A DNA stretch of 64,000 bases from Saprospiraceae bacterium (GTDB taxonomy: Bacteria > Bacteroidota > Bacteroidia > Chitinophagales > Saprospiraceae), in the NCBI GenBank assembly GCA_013360405.1, contig JABWBR010000008.1, positions 1 through 64,000 on the forward strand, read 5' to 3'. Under the pieces are notes generated by a model that saw only the letters and a list, made by a program, of their open reading frames with translations, was not told the DNA's origin and ran no database searches. Every line of letters starts with the position of its first letter. Position 1 is the stretch's first letter. Below are positions 18,551 to 27,350 of this stretch, one piece after another. A program made the translations under genes and the position numbers.

Positions 18551-19639
18551 TTATTCCACCCAATCCGCAATGAACAGATTGGTGTCACGCCCGCCCTTGT
18601 TATTGCGGTTGGACGCAAATACCAGCTTTTTGCCGTTGGGCGAAAACATAGGGAATGCATCAAAGACCGTATCAAAAGTGATTTGCTCCAATCCCGTGCC
18701 GTCGAGGTTTATGGCAAATAAGTTGAATTGCCGCCCGCTTTTGCTGTGGTGATTGGTAGAAAAGATGATTTTTTTACCAGAAGGATGAAAAAAAGGCGCC
18801 CAATTAGCTCCTCCCAGGTTGGTGATCTGCTTCATGTCGCTGCCATCGGCGTTGCAGGTGTATATTTCCATGTGGGTGGGCTGAACAAGTCCCTGAGACA
18901 AAAGGTCTTTGTAAGTGCTTACTTCTTCGGCTGTACGAGGCCGCGAAGCCCGGAAAACCAGTTTTTTGCTGTCGGGTGAAAAGAAGGCACCGCCGTCGTA
19001 CCCCAGTTCACCAGTTATTTGCTTCACATCAGAGCCGTCCACATTCATGGTGTATAATTCGAGGTCGCCTGTGCGCATGGAGGTAAACACGATTTTTTTG
19101 CCATCGGGCGACAGGGTGGCTTCGGCATCGTAACCCGGCGCGCTGGTGAGCTGCTTTTTGATATTGCCCTTGAGATCGGCTACGAAGATGTCGAAATCGG
19201 GAAAGATTCCCCATACGTATTTGCCATTGACAACCCTGGGAACTTCCGGGCAAGCTTCTGAACCTAAATGAGTGGAGGCGTACAGTATTTGTTTGTCGCC
19301 CGGCATATAATAAGCACAGGTAGTACGGCCTTTGCCCGTGCTGACCATAGGCGGCATAGCCGACTTATACCCGTCGACGGGCATGTAGAAAATCTGGTCG
19401 CAAGGCACATTCCATTTTTCGTTGGTGGCCTGAAAAGTCAAAAATTTGCCGTTGAAGCTGAAATATGCCTCTGCGTTGTCGCCGCCAAAAGTCAGCTGGC
19501 GAATGTTTGTCAAGTGCTTTTCCGGCGCGTAGCGAAGGGTGTCGGCGCTCGGGGAAGTAGCTGTAGAAGCATTGTTCTGCGACGTTTTACAGGCCGCCAA
19601 GCTAATGAGTATGGCGATTGCGGGAACCAGGATTTTCAT
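18551..19639 (-). CDS. PD40/TolB-like beta-propeller lipoprotein
   Basis: The 362-residue protein has a lipoprotein signal (MKILVPAIAILISLAACKTS, lipobox LAAC). It then has six or so PD40 blades with repeated LSPDGKKIVFTS, FSPDSKKLVFRASRP and FSPNGKKLVFASNR motifs. Such propellers bind partners in the periplasm or at the outer membrane. No catalytic domain is attached, unlike the tricorn-like protein at 9308. Function is unknown. Confidence 0.85.
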   Translation of the reverse strand: MKILVPAIAILISLAACKTSQNNASTATSPSADTLRYAPEKHLTNIRQLTFGGDNAEAYFSFNGKFLTFQATNEKWNVPCDQIFYMPVDGYKSAMPPMVSTGKGRTTCAYYMPGDKQILYASTHLGSEACPEVPRVVNGKYVWGIFPDFDIFVADLKGNIKKQLTSAPGYDAEATLSPDGKKIVFTSMRTGDLELYTMNVDGSDVKQITGELGYDGGAFFSPDSKKLVFRASRPRTAEEVSTYKDLLSQGLVQPTHMEIYTCNADGSDMKQITNLGGANWAPFFHPSGKKIIFSTNHHSKSGRQFNLFAINLDGTGLEQITFDTVFDAFPMFSPNGKKLVFASNRNNKGGRDTNLFIADWVE

Positions 19640-19728
19640 GTTTTTATTAATTTTGGGGCGAAAAATAAGCCTAATTCCCTTCAGGCAAAAACCTGCTGTA
19701 TCATATGCGTGTAAAAACTGCGCTTGTG

Positions 19729-20808
19729 TTATTGTCCAGGATCGGCAGATTCATTGACATCCCCGATCTTTACGGCCCGAAAATGAAAAGGCGGCAGACT
19801 GGATGTTCGAAATTTAATTGCTGCATTCAGCGTATTGTATATTTCCGGAAAAGGATGCTCGGGATTAACAAACGTATAGGCGGCATTGTAAAAAAACCAG
19901 GACTCCTGTTGACTTAGACTGTCTTGCACGCTTAATACCAATTTGCGCAATTCTACGATGTCTTGCGTGGATATACCTCCCGATTTATTCGCATCGGCAG
20001 CAAGCAAACGCGTGGGTTGCGTGATGATCTGCAGGGCGAGCACGTGTTTTCTGATCTCTATCATGTCGAATGTGGTGACCCCGTTCACGAAATTGTAGTT
20101 TTTACTAGCCGACAAAACGTAATCCAGCCGGGGCTCCAGCATGGCTGTAAATTCAAACTGTCCGGCACTATTGGTTGTATCCGCGTATTGTGCTAATCCA
20201 CTTACAGAAACTGTAACCCCTGCTACACTTGCATTTTGTGTATTTTTGACCGTTCCGCTGATAGTGTAAGGTATGGGAGGTTTTTCAGCTCCGGTACTCC
20301 TTATGGCTACATCTACGGAATCAAGGGTGGCCACAAAGCTAATCCCGCGAGGATCAAAAATAACGCTGCGATCGGGGGCTATTACTGCAAAAGTAGGTGT
20401 GCCGGTAAAATTGCCGAACATGCCGTTCAGATAAGGCTGCGAAGCTGTAATACTACCGCCGTCTAAGCCCGCGCCGGGAAAAGTATGGCCTTTAGCAGCT
20501 TTATAAAGCGCCACGTCGTTGTTATCGTCAAAATTCATGATGCTCAGACTGATAAACTCCACATCCTGGGCGCCGCCGCCCCATTCCTGGTAAAACGGCT
20601 CCATCAGCGGGGCCATGGCGTTACAGGGGGGGCAGGTAGTAAAGAAAAACTTGATGACTACCGTTTTCCCCTGGTCCAGGTAATCGGTGTACAAGTTGTG
20701 TGACTGCCCGTCGGAATCTGTAATGGTGAAATTTGGCGCCGTTTGGGATTTGAGCGCCGTGGAGGCAAATAGGAATAAACCAATTGCCAGGTGTAGTTGT
20801 CTTTTCAT
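19729..20808 (-). CDS. TlpA-like redoxin fused to a carboxypeptidase-regulatory-like domain and a dockerin-like end
   Basis: I use the ATG at 20808, which gives the signal peptide MKRQLHLAIGLFLFASTALKSQ; an in-frame codon 30 nt upstream only adds residues before it. Residues about 22-165 are a TlpA/AhpC-type thioredoxin domain with a C59-PP-C62 active site. About 175-250 is a beta-sandwich (GTVKNTQNASVAGVTVSV). About 255-359 is dockerin-like: DANKSGGISTQDIVELRKLVL resembles a calcium-binding F-hand and helix, and IGDVNESAD at the very end is a second loop. The protein ends there, without a T9SS sorting domain. It is exported and probably redox-active. Confidence 0.85.
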   Translation of the reverse strand: MKRQLHLAIGLFLFASTALKSQTAPNFTITDSDGQSHNLYTDYLDQGKTVVIKFFFTTCPPCNAMAPLMEPFYQEWGGGAQDVEFISLSIMNFDDNNDVALYKAAKGHTFPGAGLDGGSITASQPYLNGMFGNFTGTPTFAVIAPDRSVIFDPRGISFVATLDSVDVAIRSTGAEKPPIPYTISGTVKNTQNASVAGVTVSVSGLAQYADTTNSAGQFEFTAMLEPRLDYVLSASKNYNFVNGVTTFDMIEIRKHVLALQIITQPTRLLAADANKSGGISTQDIVELRKLVLSVQDSLSQQESWFFYNAAYTFVNPEHPFPEIYNTLNAAIKFRTSSLPPFHFRAVKIGDVNESADPGQ

Positions 20809-20835
20809 AGGAATGTAATTTGTCTTGTAAAAATA

Positions 20836-20867
20836 CAAACATATCTCAACAAATCAGCAGGTTGCAA
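20836..20867 (-). promoter_or_regulatory. Promoter for the redoxin-dockerin gene
   Basis: On the minus strand TTG (20865-20867) is followed after 21 nt by TATGTTTG (20836-20843). This fits the Bacteroidota consensus. The -33 element overlaps the lipB start codon on the other strand. Confidence 0.55.
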
Positions 20868-21580
20868 TGCAAAAGGTTATATACCAAGATCTTGGAATGA
20901 TTGACTACGAGGAAGCCTGGAACCTTCAGCGGCAGTTGCACCAGCAATTGATTGACAAGAAGCTGGAAAACCGCAATCTGATTTCGGCTGGACTAAACCC
21001 GCTGCCACAATCCCACTACATGCTGTTTTGTGAACATCCACCCGTTTTTACATTAGGCAAATCAGGATCGGTTGATCACCTGCTTTTAGATGAAGAAAAT
21101 TTACAAACAAAAGGCTTTACTTTCTTCAAAATCAATAGGGGAGGGGATATCACCTATCACGGACCCGGGCAATTGGTAGGGTATCCCATATTTGATCTCG
21201 ATTGCTTTTTTACAGATGTACACCGCTATGTAAGAGCACTGGAGGAGGCTGTCATTCTGTTATTGGCCGGCTATGGACTTACCGGCGTGCGGATAAAAGA
21301 GTATACCGGTGTTTGGTTGGATGCAGATGGCAGGAAACCTCAGCGAAAAATATGCGCCATCGGCGTGCATCTCAGCAGGTGGGTTACCATGCATGGCTTT
21401 GCGCTGAACGTGAATACGGATCTATCGCATTTTGATTTCATCATCCCTTGCGGCATTAGTGATGCCGACAAAGCAGTCACCTCTCTAGCCGCTGAATTGG
21501 GAGAAGATATTCCCATGCAAGAAGTTAAATCGGCTTTGATGTCTCATTTTGCAGAGGTTTTCGGGTACAAATATGCCTAG
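20867..21580 (+). CDS. lipB: Lipoyl(octanoyl) transferase
   Basis: The 237-residue protein has RGGDITYHGPGQ (91-102), the catalytic lysine K161 (RKICAIGVH) and the catalytic cysteine C195 (FIIPCGISDADKAVTS). LipB moves octanoyl groups from acyl carrier protein to lipoyl domains of E2 and H proteins. A pyruvate dehydrogenase E1 beta gene, whose complex needs lipoylation, is at 38877 but not adjacent. Confidence 0.95.
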   Translation: MQKVIYQDLGMIDYEEAWNLQRQLHQQLIDKKLENRNLISAGLNPLPQSHYMLFCEHPPVFTLGKSGSVDHLLLDEENLQTKGFTFFKINRGGDITYHGPGQLVGYPIFDLDCFFTDVHRYVRALEEAVILLLAGYGLTGVRIKEYTGVWLDADGRKPQRKICAIGVHLSRWVTMHGFALNVNTDLSHFDFIIPCGISDADKAVTSLAAELGEDIPMQEVKSALMSHFAEVFGYKYA

Positions 21581-21664
21581 CAAGCCTTATCTTCGCGTGG
21601 CTTTTTCGGCAACTCGTCTTGCCGGAGCACAAAGATCTGAAAGCTAGCACTTTATTCAAAATTC

Positions 21665-22075
21665 ATGCGTAAAGACATTCCAGACCATAAAGTGGAAGAC
21701 CTTGCGATAGCCATCGTACCCCGTGAGGGCGATGAACTGTTAGAGGAAGAAATGTGGGATAGTTTTTTGATCAACTTGAAGGACGATACGATCAAAAATG
21801 TGCTGATCAGTTCAAAAGGGTACGGCGAGGTAGACGGAGAAAACCGAAAAACTACCGTCCTCAGACACTTTTTTGAGGAGGTCGCCCCTTTGGCATTCAT
21901 TCCCATCGAACCCATACATATCAATTTGTTCAACCTCACTAATGAATATTGGGTGAGTTTTGTTTACGAAGATTATATGTATGATAAAAAATATATCTTC
22001 GTGCAAGGTAGTATAGACGCCGGCAATTTCACAGATATCCCCTTTTTGAACAGAAAAGGGGTAATGATCAGATAA
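21665..22075 (+). CDS. Conserved Bacteroidota protein of unknown function
   Basis: The 136-residue, acidic, soluble protein has no signal peptide or membrane segment. VEDLAIAIVP, KNVLISSKGYGE, KTTVLRHFFEEV and the end NRKGVMIR are, from memory, conserved in many Bacteroidota proteins that databases sometimes mislabel as a phenylalanyl-tRNA synthetase subunit. Nothing in the sequence supports that label. The stop codon is directly followed by the thioesterase ATG (TAA then ATG), so the two are probably co-translated. Confidence 0.75.
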   Translation: MRKDIPDHKVEDLAIAIVPREGDELLEEEMWDSFLINLKDDTIKNVLISSKGYGEVDGENRKTTVLRHFFEEVAPLAFIPIEPIHINLFNLTNEYWVSFVYEDYMYDKKYIFVQGSIDAGNFTDIPFLNRKGVMIR

Positions 22076-22615
22076 ATGAAGCAAGAGCTGAAAGCAAAAA
22101 AGGTGGCTGACTCTAAAGCAGTCATGACCGAAATGGTGATGCCCAACGATACTAATTTTATGGGCAACCTCATGGGGGGCAACCTGCTGCGCTGGATGGA
22201 TATAGCCAGTGCCATTTGCGCAGGTAAACACTGCGAAGCGCACGTAGTGACTGCCTCTGTAGATCATGTTTCTTTTCAAAAATCGATTAAGGTCGGCGAG
22301 GTGGTTTCTATCGAAGCGAGTGTTACCCGCGCTTTTAATACCTCTATTGAGGTTTATATAGAGATTTTTGCTGCCGATATTAAAGGGCATAATCCCCGCC
22401 GGTGCAATCACGCCTATTATACTTTCGTCGCACTAGATGAAATCAACGGTAAGCCCATTCAAGTGCCACCCGTCATCCCACTCAATGAAATCGAACAGCA
22501 ACGCTTCGACGGCGCCCCGCGCAGGCGCGAGGTGAGGCTTATCCTAAGCGGCCGGCTTAAACCGGAGGAATCCGTTGAGATCAGATCGCTATTTGTCGAT
22601 AACCTGAAAGAATGA
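22076..22615 (+). CDS. Acyl-CoA thioesterase (hotdog fold, YciA/BACH-like)
   Basis: The 179-residue protein has a single hotdog domain: MVMPNDTNFMGNLMGGNLLRWMD, followed by VVTASVDHVSFQKSIKVGEV and a YYTFVALDE strand. This is the acyl-CoA hydrolase pattern (the GGNLL helix and the VDHVSF strand). A roughly 45-residue charged extension follows the domain. It hydrolyses acyl-CoA thioesters; chain length is not predictable. Its stop overlaps the next ATG (ATGA at 22612). Confidence 0.9.
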   Translation: MKQELKAKKVADSKAVMTEMVMPNDTNFMGNLMGGNLLRWMDIASAICAGKHCEAHVVTASVDHVSFQKSIKVGEVVSIEASVTRAFNTSIEVYIEIFAADIKGHNPRRCNHAYYTFVALDEINGKPIQVPPVIPLNEIEQQRFDGAPRRREVRLILSGRLKPEESVEIRSLFVDNLKE

Positions 22616-25203
22616 CTATACGCCTAAAATCCCGTAAATTCCGGGTCGTTGCCGCTATCTCCCTGATCGGACTAGCCGCTATCAGCGCTTTTTTGTGGCG
22701 CTTTTACAACTCTCCTGCACTAGCTGCAACTAAACTTCGTCCCGACGAATGGTTCTATATGCAGCGCTTGTATCCTGAATCATCTTTTGCTATCAAAGCC
22801 TATACGGCTGCTTTGCAGGACGCAGTGGAGCGCAGCGCCGAAAAGAACTTTGAGGGATTTGACCTGCCCTGGACGGTGAGAGGCCCGGCCAATATCGGCG
22901 CACGCATTAATGCCGTAGCCGTCGATCCCACAAACGAAGATGTGATGTATGCAGGGTTTGCCGTAGGCGGTTTGTTCAAAACCAGTAATGGCGGCCAGGA
23001 CTGGACTCCTGTTTTTGACGATCAACCTTTTCTCTCCATTGGCGCTATCGCCATCGACCCGCAAAATACCGACGTGGTGTACGCAGGCACAGGCGACCCC
23101 AATATCTCGGCATATCCGTTTTTAGGCAACGGCATCTATAAAAGCTCAAATGGCGGGGCTACCTGGCAACATCTGGGCCTCACCGACCAGCGCATTGTAT
23201 CCCGAATTGCCGTACACCCTACAAATAGCCAAATTATCTATGCAGCCTGCATGGGACTACCCTTTGAACGCAACAACGACAGAGGCCTTTATAAATCAAT
23301 TGACGGCGGCCAGTCCTGGCAACAAATTTTGTTCGTCAGCAACCAATCGGGCGTAATCGACCTGGTCATGGATCCTTCGCAACCCGATATTTTATACGCC
23401 GCTTCCTGGGATCGAATCAGGAATAACTCCGAGTCTATGGTCAGCGGCCCCAATGCCCGCATTTTCAAAACTACCGACGGAGGAGCATCCTGGAATCAAT
23501 TGACAAACGGCCTTCCAACCGGAACTATGGGCCGCATCGGCCTGGCAATTTCTCCCAGCCAGCCCAATATTGTATACGCACAATATGTGGGTGCCAACAG
23601 CCAGGTGTTTAATGTGTTTAGAACTACTGATGCGGGTGCAAGCTGGCAACCCACTATGCCCCAGGACCAAGTTAATGACATTTTACCTGGCGTTTTGGGG
23701 GGCTTTGGTTGGTATTTTGGAAAGATACGCGTCAATCCGAACGACCCTAATGATATTTTCCTGCTTGGAGTCGATTTGTGGCGGTCGCCCGACGGCGGCG
23801 CTTCCTGGCTGGAAGCCTCTCCGCCCTGGTGGGAGTATTCCGTGCACGCCGACAAACACGATTTACAGTTTACACCCTCCGGAGCTATTATATTGGCTAC
23901 TGACGGAGGTTTGTACAAAAGCTCCGACAATACCCAAACCTGGTCGGATATCGAACGTATTCCCACCAACCAGGTTTATAGGGTCGCTTATAACCCTCAC
24001 GAGCCCGGTTGGTGCTATGGGGGATTGCAAGACAACGGTTGTGCAGGCGGCCCCGACCTGACCACCGACTGGCTACGCATTTATGGCGGTGATGGCTTTC
24101 AGATGGTCTTTCACCCCGAGAATCCATTGATTGTATACGCAGAATCCCAAAATGGAAATATCGGAGTGTCCACCGATGGAGGCAATTCCTGGGATGAGGG
24201 CGATACCGGAATTGACAACGGAGACCGCACGCACTGGGACAGTCCCTATTTTATCAGTTCCCACGACCCCAGTGTGATGTATACCGGCACCTACAGGGTG
24301 TATAAAAACCTGGATAGCGCAAATCCCAATTGGTTTCCTATTAGCGAAGATCTTACCGACGGTATCGTTTTTAGTCCCAATTTTCATACAATTACCACCA
24401 TTACCGAATCACCGCGTGTGCAGGGGCTTTTGTATGTGGGTACTACGGATGGCAACGTGTGGCGCACCGATGACGACGGTGCGGGCTGGACGCCCATTTA
24501 TCCCGACCTGCCTAACCGGTATGTGACAAATGTCGAGGCCTCGCCTTCGTTTGAGAATACCGTGTATGTGAGCCATTCAGGCTATAAAGACAACGATTTT
24601 ACCCCGCGTATCCACCGTTCTGACAATAGGGGCGATACCTGGGCCAGTATCAGCAGTAATTTGCCCAATCTGGCCGTAAACGATCTCCTTGTATTACCGG
24701 ATCACCAGGATACGGTGCTGTTTGCCGCTACCGACGGCGGGGTCTACGGCACCAAAAACGGCGGACAAGCCTGGGCGCGACTGGGCAATAATATGCCCAT
24801 GGTACCCGTGTTCCATCTCACCTGGAATGAAACCCACAACGAGCTTGTTGCTGGCACTCACGGCCGTTCTATTATGTCGTATCCGCTTGATTCGCTGTTT
24901 GTAAGCCCCGATACGGTTGTCACAAGCACAGAAACGATCGGAGCATACGCAGAGAACAAGTTGTCGGTGCATCCCTCTCCGGCAAATCACTCGGCTGTGT
25001 TAAGCTGGGGAGATACGCAGAAGGCCTTCAAGCAGCTATGGGTGTATAATGCTGCGGGAGAAATCGTATACCGGCAGCAAGGGCGAGGTATCAACCATAA
25101 TATCCGGTTGGATGTGAGCAACTGGAAGCCGGGAGTATATTATGCGGTTGCCCATTTCGAAACCAATGTTCGACGATCAACCGCTTTCGTTGTGGTGCAT
25201 TAA
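22612..25203 (+). CDS. Exported Asp-box/sortilin-like propeller protein with T9SS sorting domain
   Basis: The 863-residue protein has an N-terminal membrane-type signal (about 10-38). About eleven Asp-box (BNR) repeats of the form S-x-D-G-G-x-S-W follow (SNGGQDW, SIDGGQSW, TTDGGASW, SPDGGASW, STDGGNSW and others), as in VPS10/sortilin and Ycf48-like propellers. The last 80 residues are a T9SS type A sorting domain (KLSVHPSPANHSAVLSW...WKPGVYYAV). The protein should be carried across the outer membrane by the type IX system. No glycosidase catalytic residues can be identified, so it is not called an enzyme. Confidence 0.9.
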   Translation: MTIRLKSRKFRVVAAISLIGLAAISAFLWRFYNSPALAATKLRPDEWFYMQRLYPESSFAIKAYTAALQDAVERSAEKNFEGFDLPWTVRGPANIGARINAVAVDPTNEDVMYAGFAVGGLFKTSNGGQDWTPVFDDQPFLSIGAIAIDPQNTDVVYAGTGDPNISAYPFLGNGIYKSSNGGATWQHLGLTDQRIVSRIAVHPTNSQIIYAACMGLPFERNNDRGLYKSIDGGQSWQQILFVSNQSGVIDLVMDPSQPDILYAASWDRIRNNSESMVSGPNARIFKTTDGGASWNQLTNGLPTGTMGRIGLAISPSQPNIVYAQYVGANSQVFNVFRTTDAGASWQPTMPQDQVNDILPGVLGGFGWYFGKIRVNPNDPNDIFLLGVDLWRSPDGGASWLEASPPWWEYSVHADKHDLQFTPSGAIILATDGGLYKSSDNTQTWSDIERIPTNQVYRVAYNPHEPGWCYGGLQDNGCAGGPDLTTDWLRIYGGDGFQMVFHPENPLIVYAESQNGNIGVSTDGGNSWDEGDTGIDNGDRTHWDSPYFISSHDPSVMYTGTYRVYKNLDSANPNWFPISEDLTDGIVFSPNFHTITTITESPRVQGLLYVGTTDGNVWRTDDDGAGWTPIYPDLPNRYVTNVEASPSFENTVYVSHSGYKDNDFTPRIHRSDNRGDTWASISSNLPNLAVNDLLVLPDHQDTVLFAATDGGVYGTKNGGQAWARLGNNMPMVPVFHLTWNETHNELVAGTHGRSIMSYPLDSLFVSPDTVVTSTETIGAYAENKLSVHPSPANHSAVLSWGDTQKAFKQLWVYNAAGEIVYRQQGRGINHNIRLDVSNWKPGVYYAVAHFETNVRRSTAFVVVH

Positions 25204-25214
25204 AAGATTGGTCG

Positions 25215-26033
25215 TTAATCCAGCCCAAGTTCTTTTTTCAGCAGGGTAATATTTTCCTTGTGGTAACGCCCCATGCTGTGGGGGAATTGGTACCTAAGCC
25301 ATAGCTGTTTGGTGGGATAGGGTGGCCCTCCTTGCAGCGAAGCTCTCAATTCCTTTATGTATTGCCTGCTTTCATAAATCCTCAATTCCATTTCGCCAAT
25401 ATCGGAGGTGGCATCACCGTGGCCGGGTACGAGTAGCAGGGGTTTGTAATGGTGCAAAATCATCTCTGCCTTATCGAGGGTGTCCTCGTAAGCGCTGCTA
25501 TTAAAGTAAATGTAGGGGAATTCAATATTTGATAAATAATCGCCGGCGATAAAAACGCCAAGGGGTTCTACAAGCACAAATAATCCGTCGTCGGTATGCC
25601 CGGGAGCCTGCCAGCAGATAAGCCTGGTATCTCCGATCTGCAGGACTTCTTCTTCTCCTCCAATGATATGGTCTACTTTGGGGTAAGTGATGGGATACGG
25701 CCTGCTGATGTAATATTCGTCGTCAAAGTCCAGTATTTGTTGCAATATGGTTTCTGTATCGGTGCGCTGGGTGAAAGCCCTGGAGGCGATAACTTTTGCC
25801 TCCGGGAATGCCTGGTATCCGATGATATGGTCGTAATCGGAGTGTGTAAACAGCAAATACAACGGTCGATGCGGGTGCGCATCTTCGATATCGTCGATAA
25901 TCTGGTCAATCTCATACGGCAACCAGTTGGGATCTACTACCAGGATCATGTCATCCGTATAGATTACTGTCGAGGTAGTACTGAATAATGCGCTTTCGTA
26001 CACGCACAACCTGGGCGTTTTGTATTGTACCAT
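25215..26033 (-). CDS. MBL-fold metallo-hydrolase
   Basis: The 272-residue metallo-beta-lactamase-fold protein has THSDYDHIIG at 63-72, APGHTDDGLFVLVEPLG, IAGDYLSN and VPGHGD in the right order. In the first motif the second metal His of HxHxDH is Asp (H64-S-D66-Y-D68-H69), a variant that is seen in some family branches. The substrate is unknown. It ends a leftward run behind ffh and the flippase, with 3 nt to the upstream gene. Confidence 0.85.
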   Translation of the reverse strand: MVQYKTPRLCVYESALFSTTSTVIYTDDMILVVDPNWLPYEIDQIIDDIEDAHPHRPLYLLFTHSDYDHIIGYQAFPEAKVIASRAFTQRTDTETILQQILDFDDEYYISRPYPITYPKVDHIIGGEEEVLQIGDTRLICWQAPGHTDDGLFVLVEPLGVFIAGDYLSNIEFPYIYFNSSAYEDTLDKAEMILHHYKPLLLVPGHGDATSDIGEMELRIYESRQYIKELRASLQGGPPYPTKQLWLRYQFPHSMGRYHKENITLLKKELGLD

Positions 26034-26036
26034 ATT

Positions 26037-27344
26037 TTAAAATAATAAACTGACCGCAAAACTCGCCAATAACGCGGCACTATACCATAAATACAAACCC
26101 ATCGGGGTGTAGCGGCTGATTCCAATGCCGTGTTTGCTATAAAGATACACACAAATAAGCACTTTTTCGAGGGTGTAGGCTAAGAGCGCACCAAGGGCGA
26201 TTCCCGCCAATCCCCAAAAAGATACAAACAAAAAACCGGCCGCTATGTGGATGAGAAACTCAACGATTGAAATAAGCAAAATGACCTTATTGTCCTGTAA
26301 ACCAACCAATACGGTTCTTGAAAATACTAATCTACTTATCGTAATTAATAGAAAGACATTGAAAATCAATACGCTATCGTCAAAAGCGTGACTAAAAACA
26401 AGGGGAAAAAGCCATTTACTACCAAGCATGAGCAATATTGACGCAGGAAAAAGCGCATGAAGTAGGGAGGCAGATTTTATCCGGATAACTTCAAGTCCTT
26501 TTTCCAGGTTTTTGGCGATTTCAGGTAGCATGGCTGTGCTGAAAGCGTTGGCCATTGCAATAACCAGGGGGAATTCCCTGGCGCCGTAGCGGAATACGGC
26601 AAAAACAGCCTCGTCGCCGGGATAACTATACCCGACCAGCCAACTGTCAAACGACTGATTGACGCCGCTTATTAAAGCATACAATATCAATGGGGCCGAT
26701 AATATCCACCAGCGATGCAGCAGAGAGCGATCTATGAACCAGCGACCGTTTTGGGCTACGTAAATTGCGAGCCAAACCCATTTTGCCGCGGCAAGCAGGG
26801 TCAGCCAAAAAAAGCTAACGCCGAGCCCAAGTCCCAAAAAGACAGGTACTAGCACGGCAGCCAGTTGCAGACCAAAAGAGAAAATCGCCCACAAGTATAA
26901 TTGACGGGGACGGTCGTGAAGCAAATAGTAGTTTTCCTGGAGGGTGGAGGGTAGGTTAAAAAGAGAAAACCAAAGAAAAATAGCGTAATAGTCGAGCGAT
27001 TCCTGTCCGGTTAAAGCCGGCAATATCCATTGCTTACCCCCCCACATCAATAGCGTTAGCGCCAGGCTTACCAGGCAAAAGCTCAAAAAGCTATTAAAAA
27101 CAAAGCGGCGCCGGCCTTCTTCTGTTTCGCGGGGATACATGCTTAGCATGCCTTGCATAAGCCCCGAAGTCCAGAAAAAGCTGGTAATAAAACCCAGGTA
27201 AAACAACATTTCGTAGGCGCCTATCTGGGAGGTTGATAGTGCCGATTTAGCCAATAATATGGCGATGAGGATAGACGTGCCCTGCCTGGCCAGTTGAAAA
27301 AACTGAACGGCCTTGGCATTGGTAAACAGTTGGAATGCAGACAT
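26037..27344 (-). CDS. Polysaccharide flippase-like membrane protein (MOP/Wzx superfamily)
   Basis: The 435-residue protein has about 12 membrane helices and the layout of polysaccharide exporter/lipid flippases (FFQLARQGTSILIAILLAKSALSTSQIGAYE at the N-terminus, split by a turn). No glycan cluster is nearby, so the transported lipid-linked sugar is unknown. It starts 6 nt after the ffh stop. Confidence 0.82.
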   Translation of the reverse strand: MSAFQLFTNAKAVQFFQLARQGTSILIAILLAKSALSTSQIGAYEMLFYLGFITSFFWTSGLMQGMLSMYPRETEEGRRRFVFNSFLSFCLVSLALTLLMWGGKQWILPALTGQESLDYYAIFLWFSLFNLPSTLQENYYLLHDRPRQLYLWAIFSFGLQLAAVLVPVFLGLGLGVSFFWLTLLAAAKWVWLAIYVAQNGRWFIDRSLLHRWWILSAPLILYALISGVNQSFDSWLVGYSYPGDEAVFAVFRYGAREFPLVIAMANAFSTAMLPEIAKNLEKGLEVIRIKSASLLHALFPASILLMLGSKWLFPLVFSHAFDDSVLIFNVFLLITISRLVFSRTVLVGLQDNKVILLISIVEFLIHIAAGFLFVSFWGLAGIALGALLAYTLEKVLICVYLYSKHGIGISRYTPMGLYLWYSAALLASFAVSLLF

Positions 27345-27350
27345 CGCTTG

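Noticed and set aside
21607-21624. Terminator after lipB (CGGCAA...TTGCCG)
   Set aside because: Stem of only 6 bp and no T tract on the plus strand.
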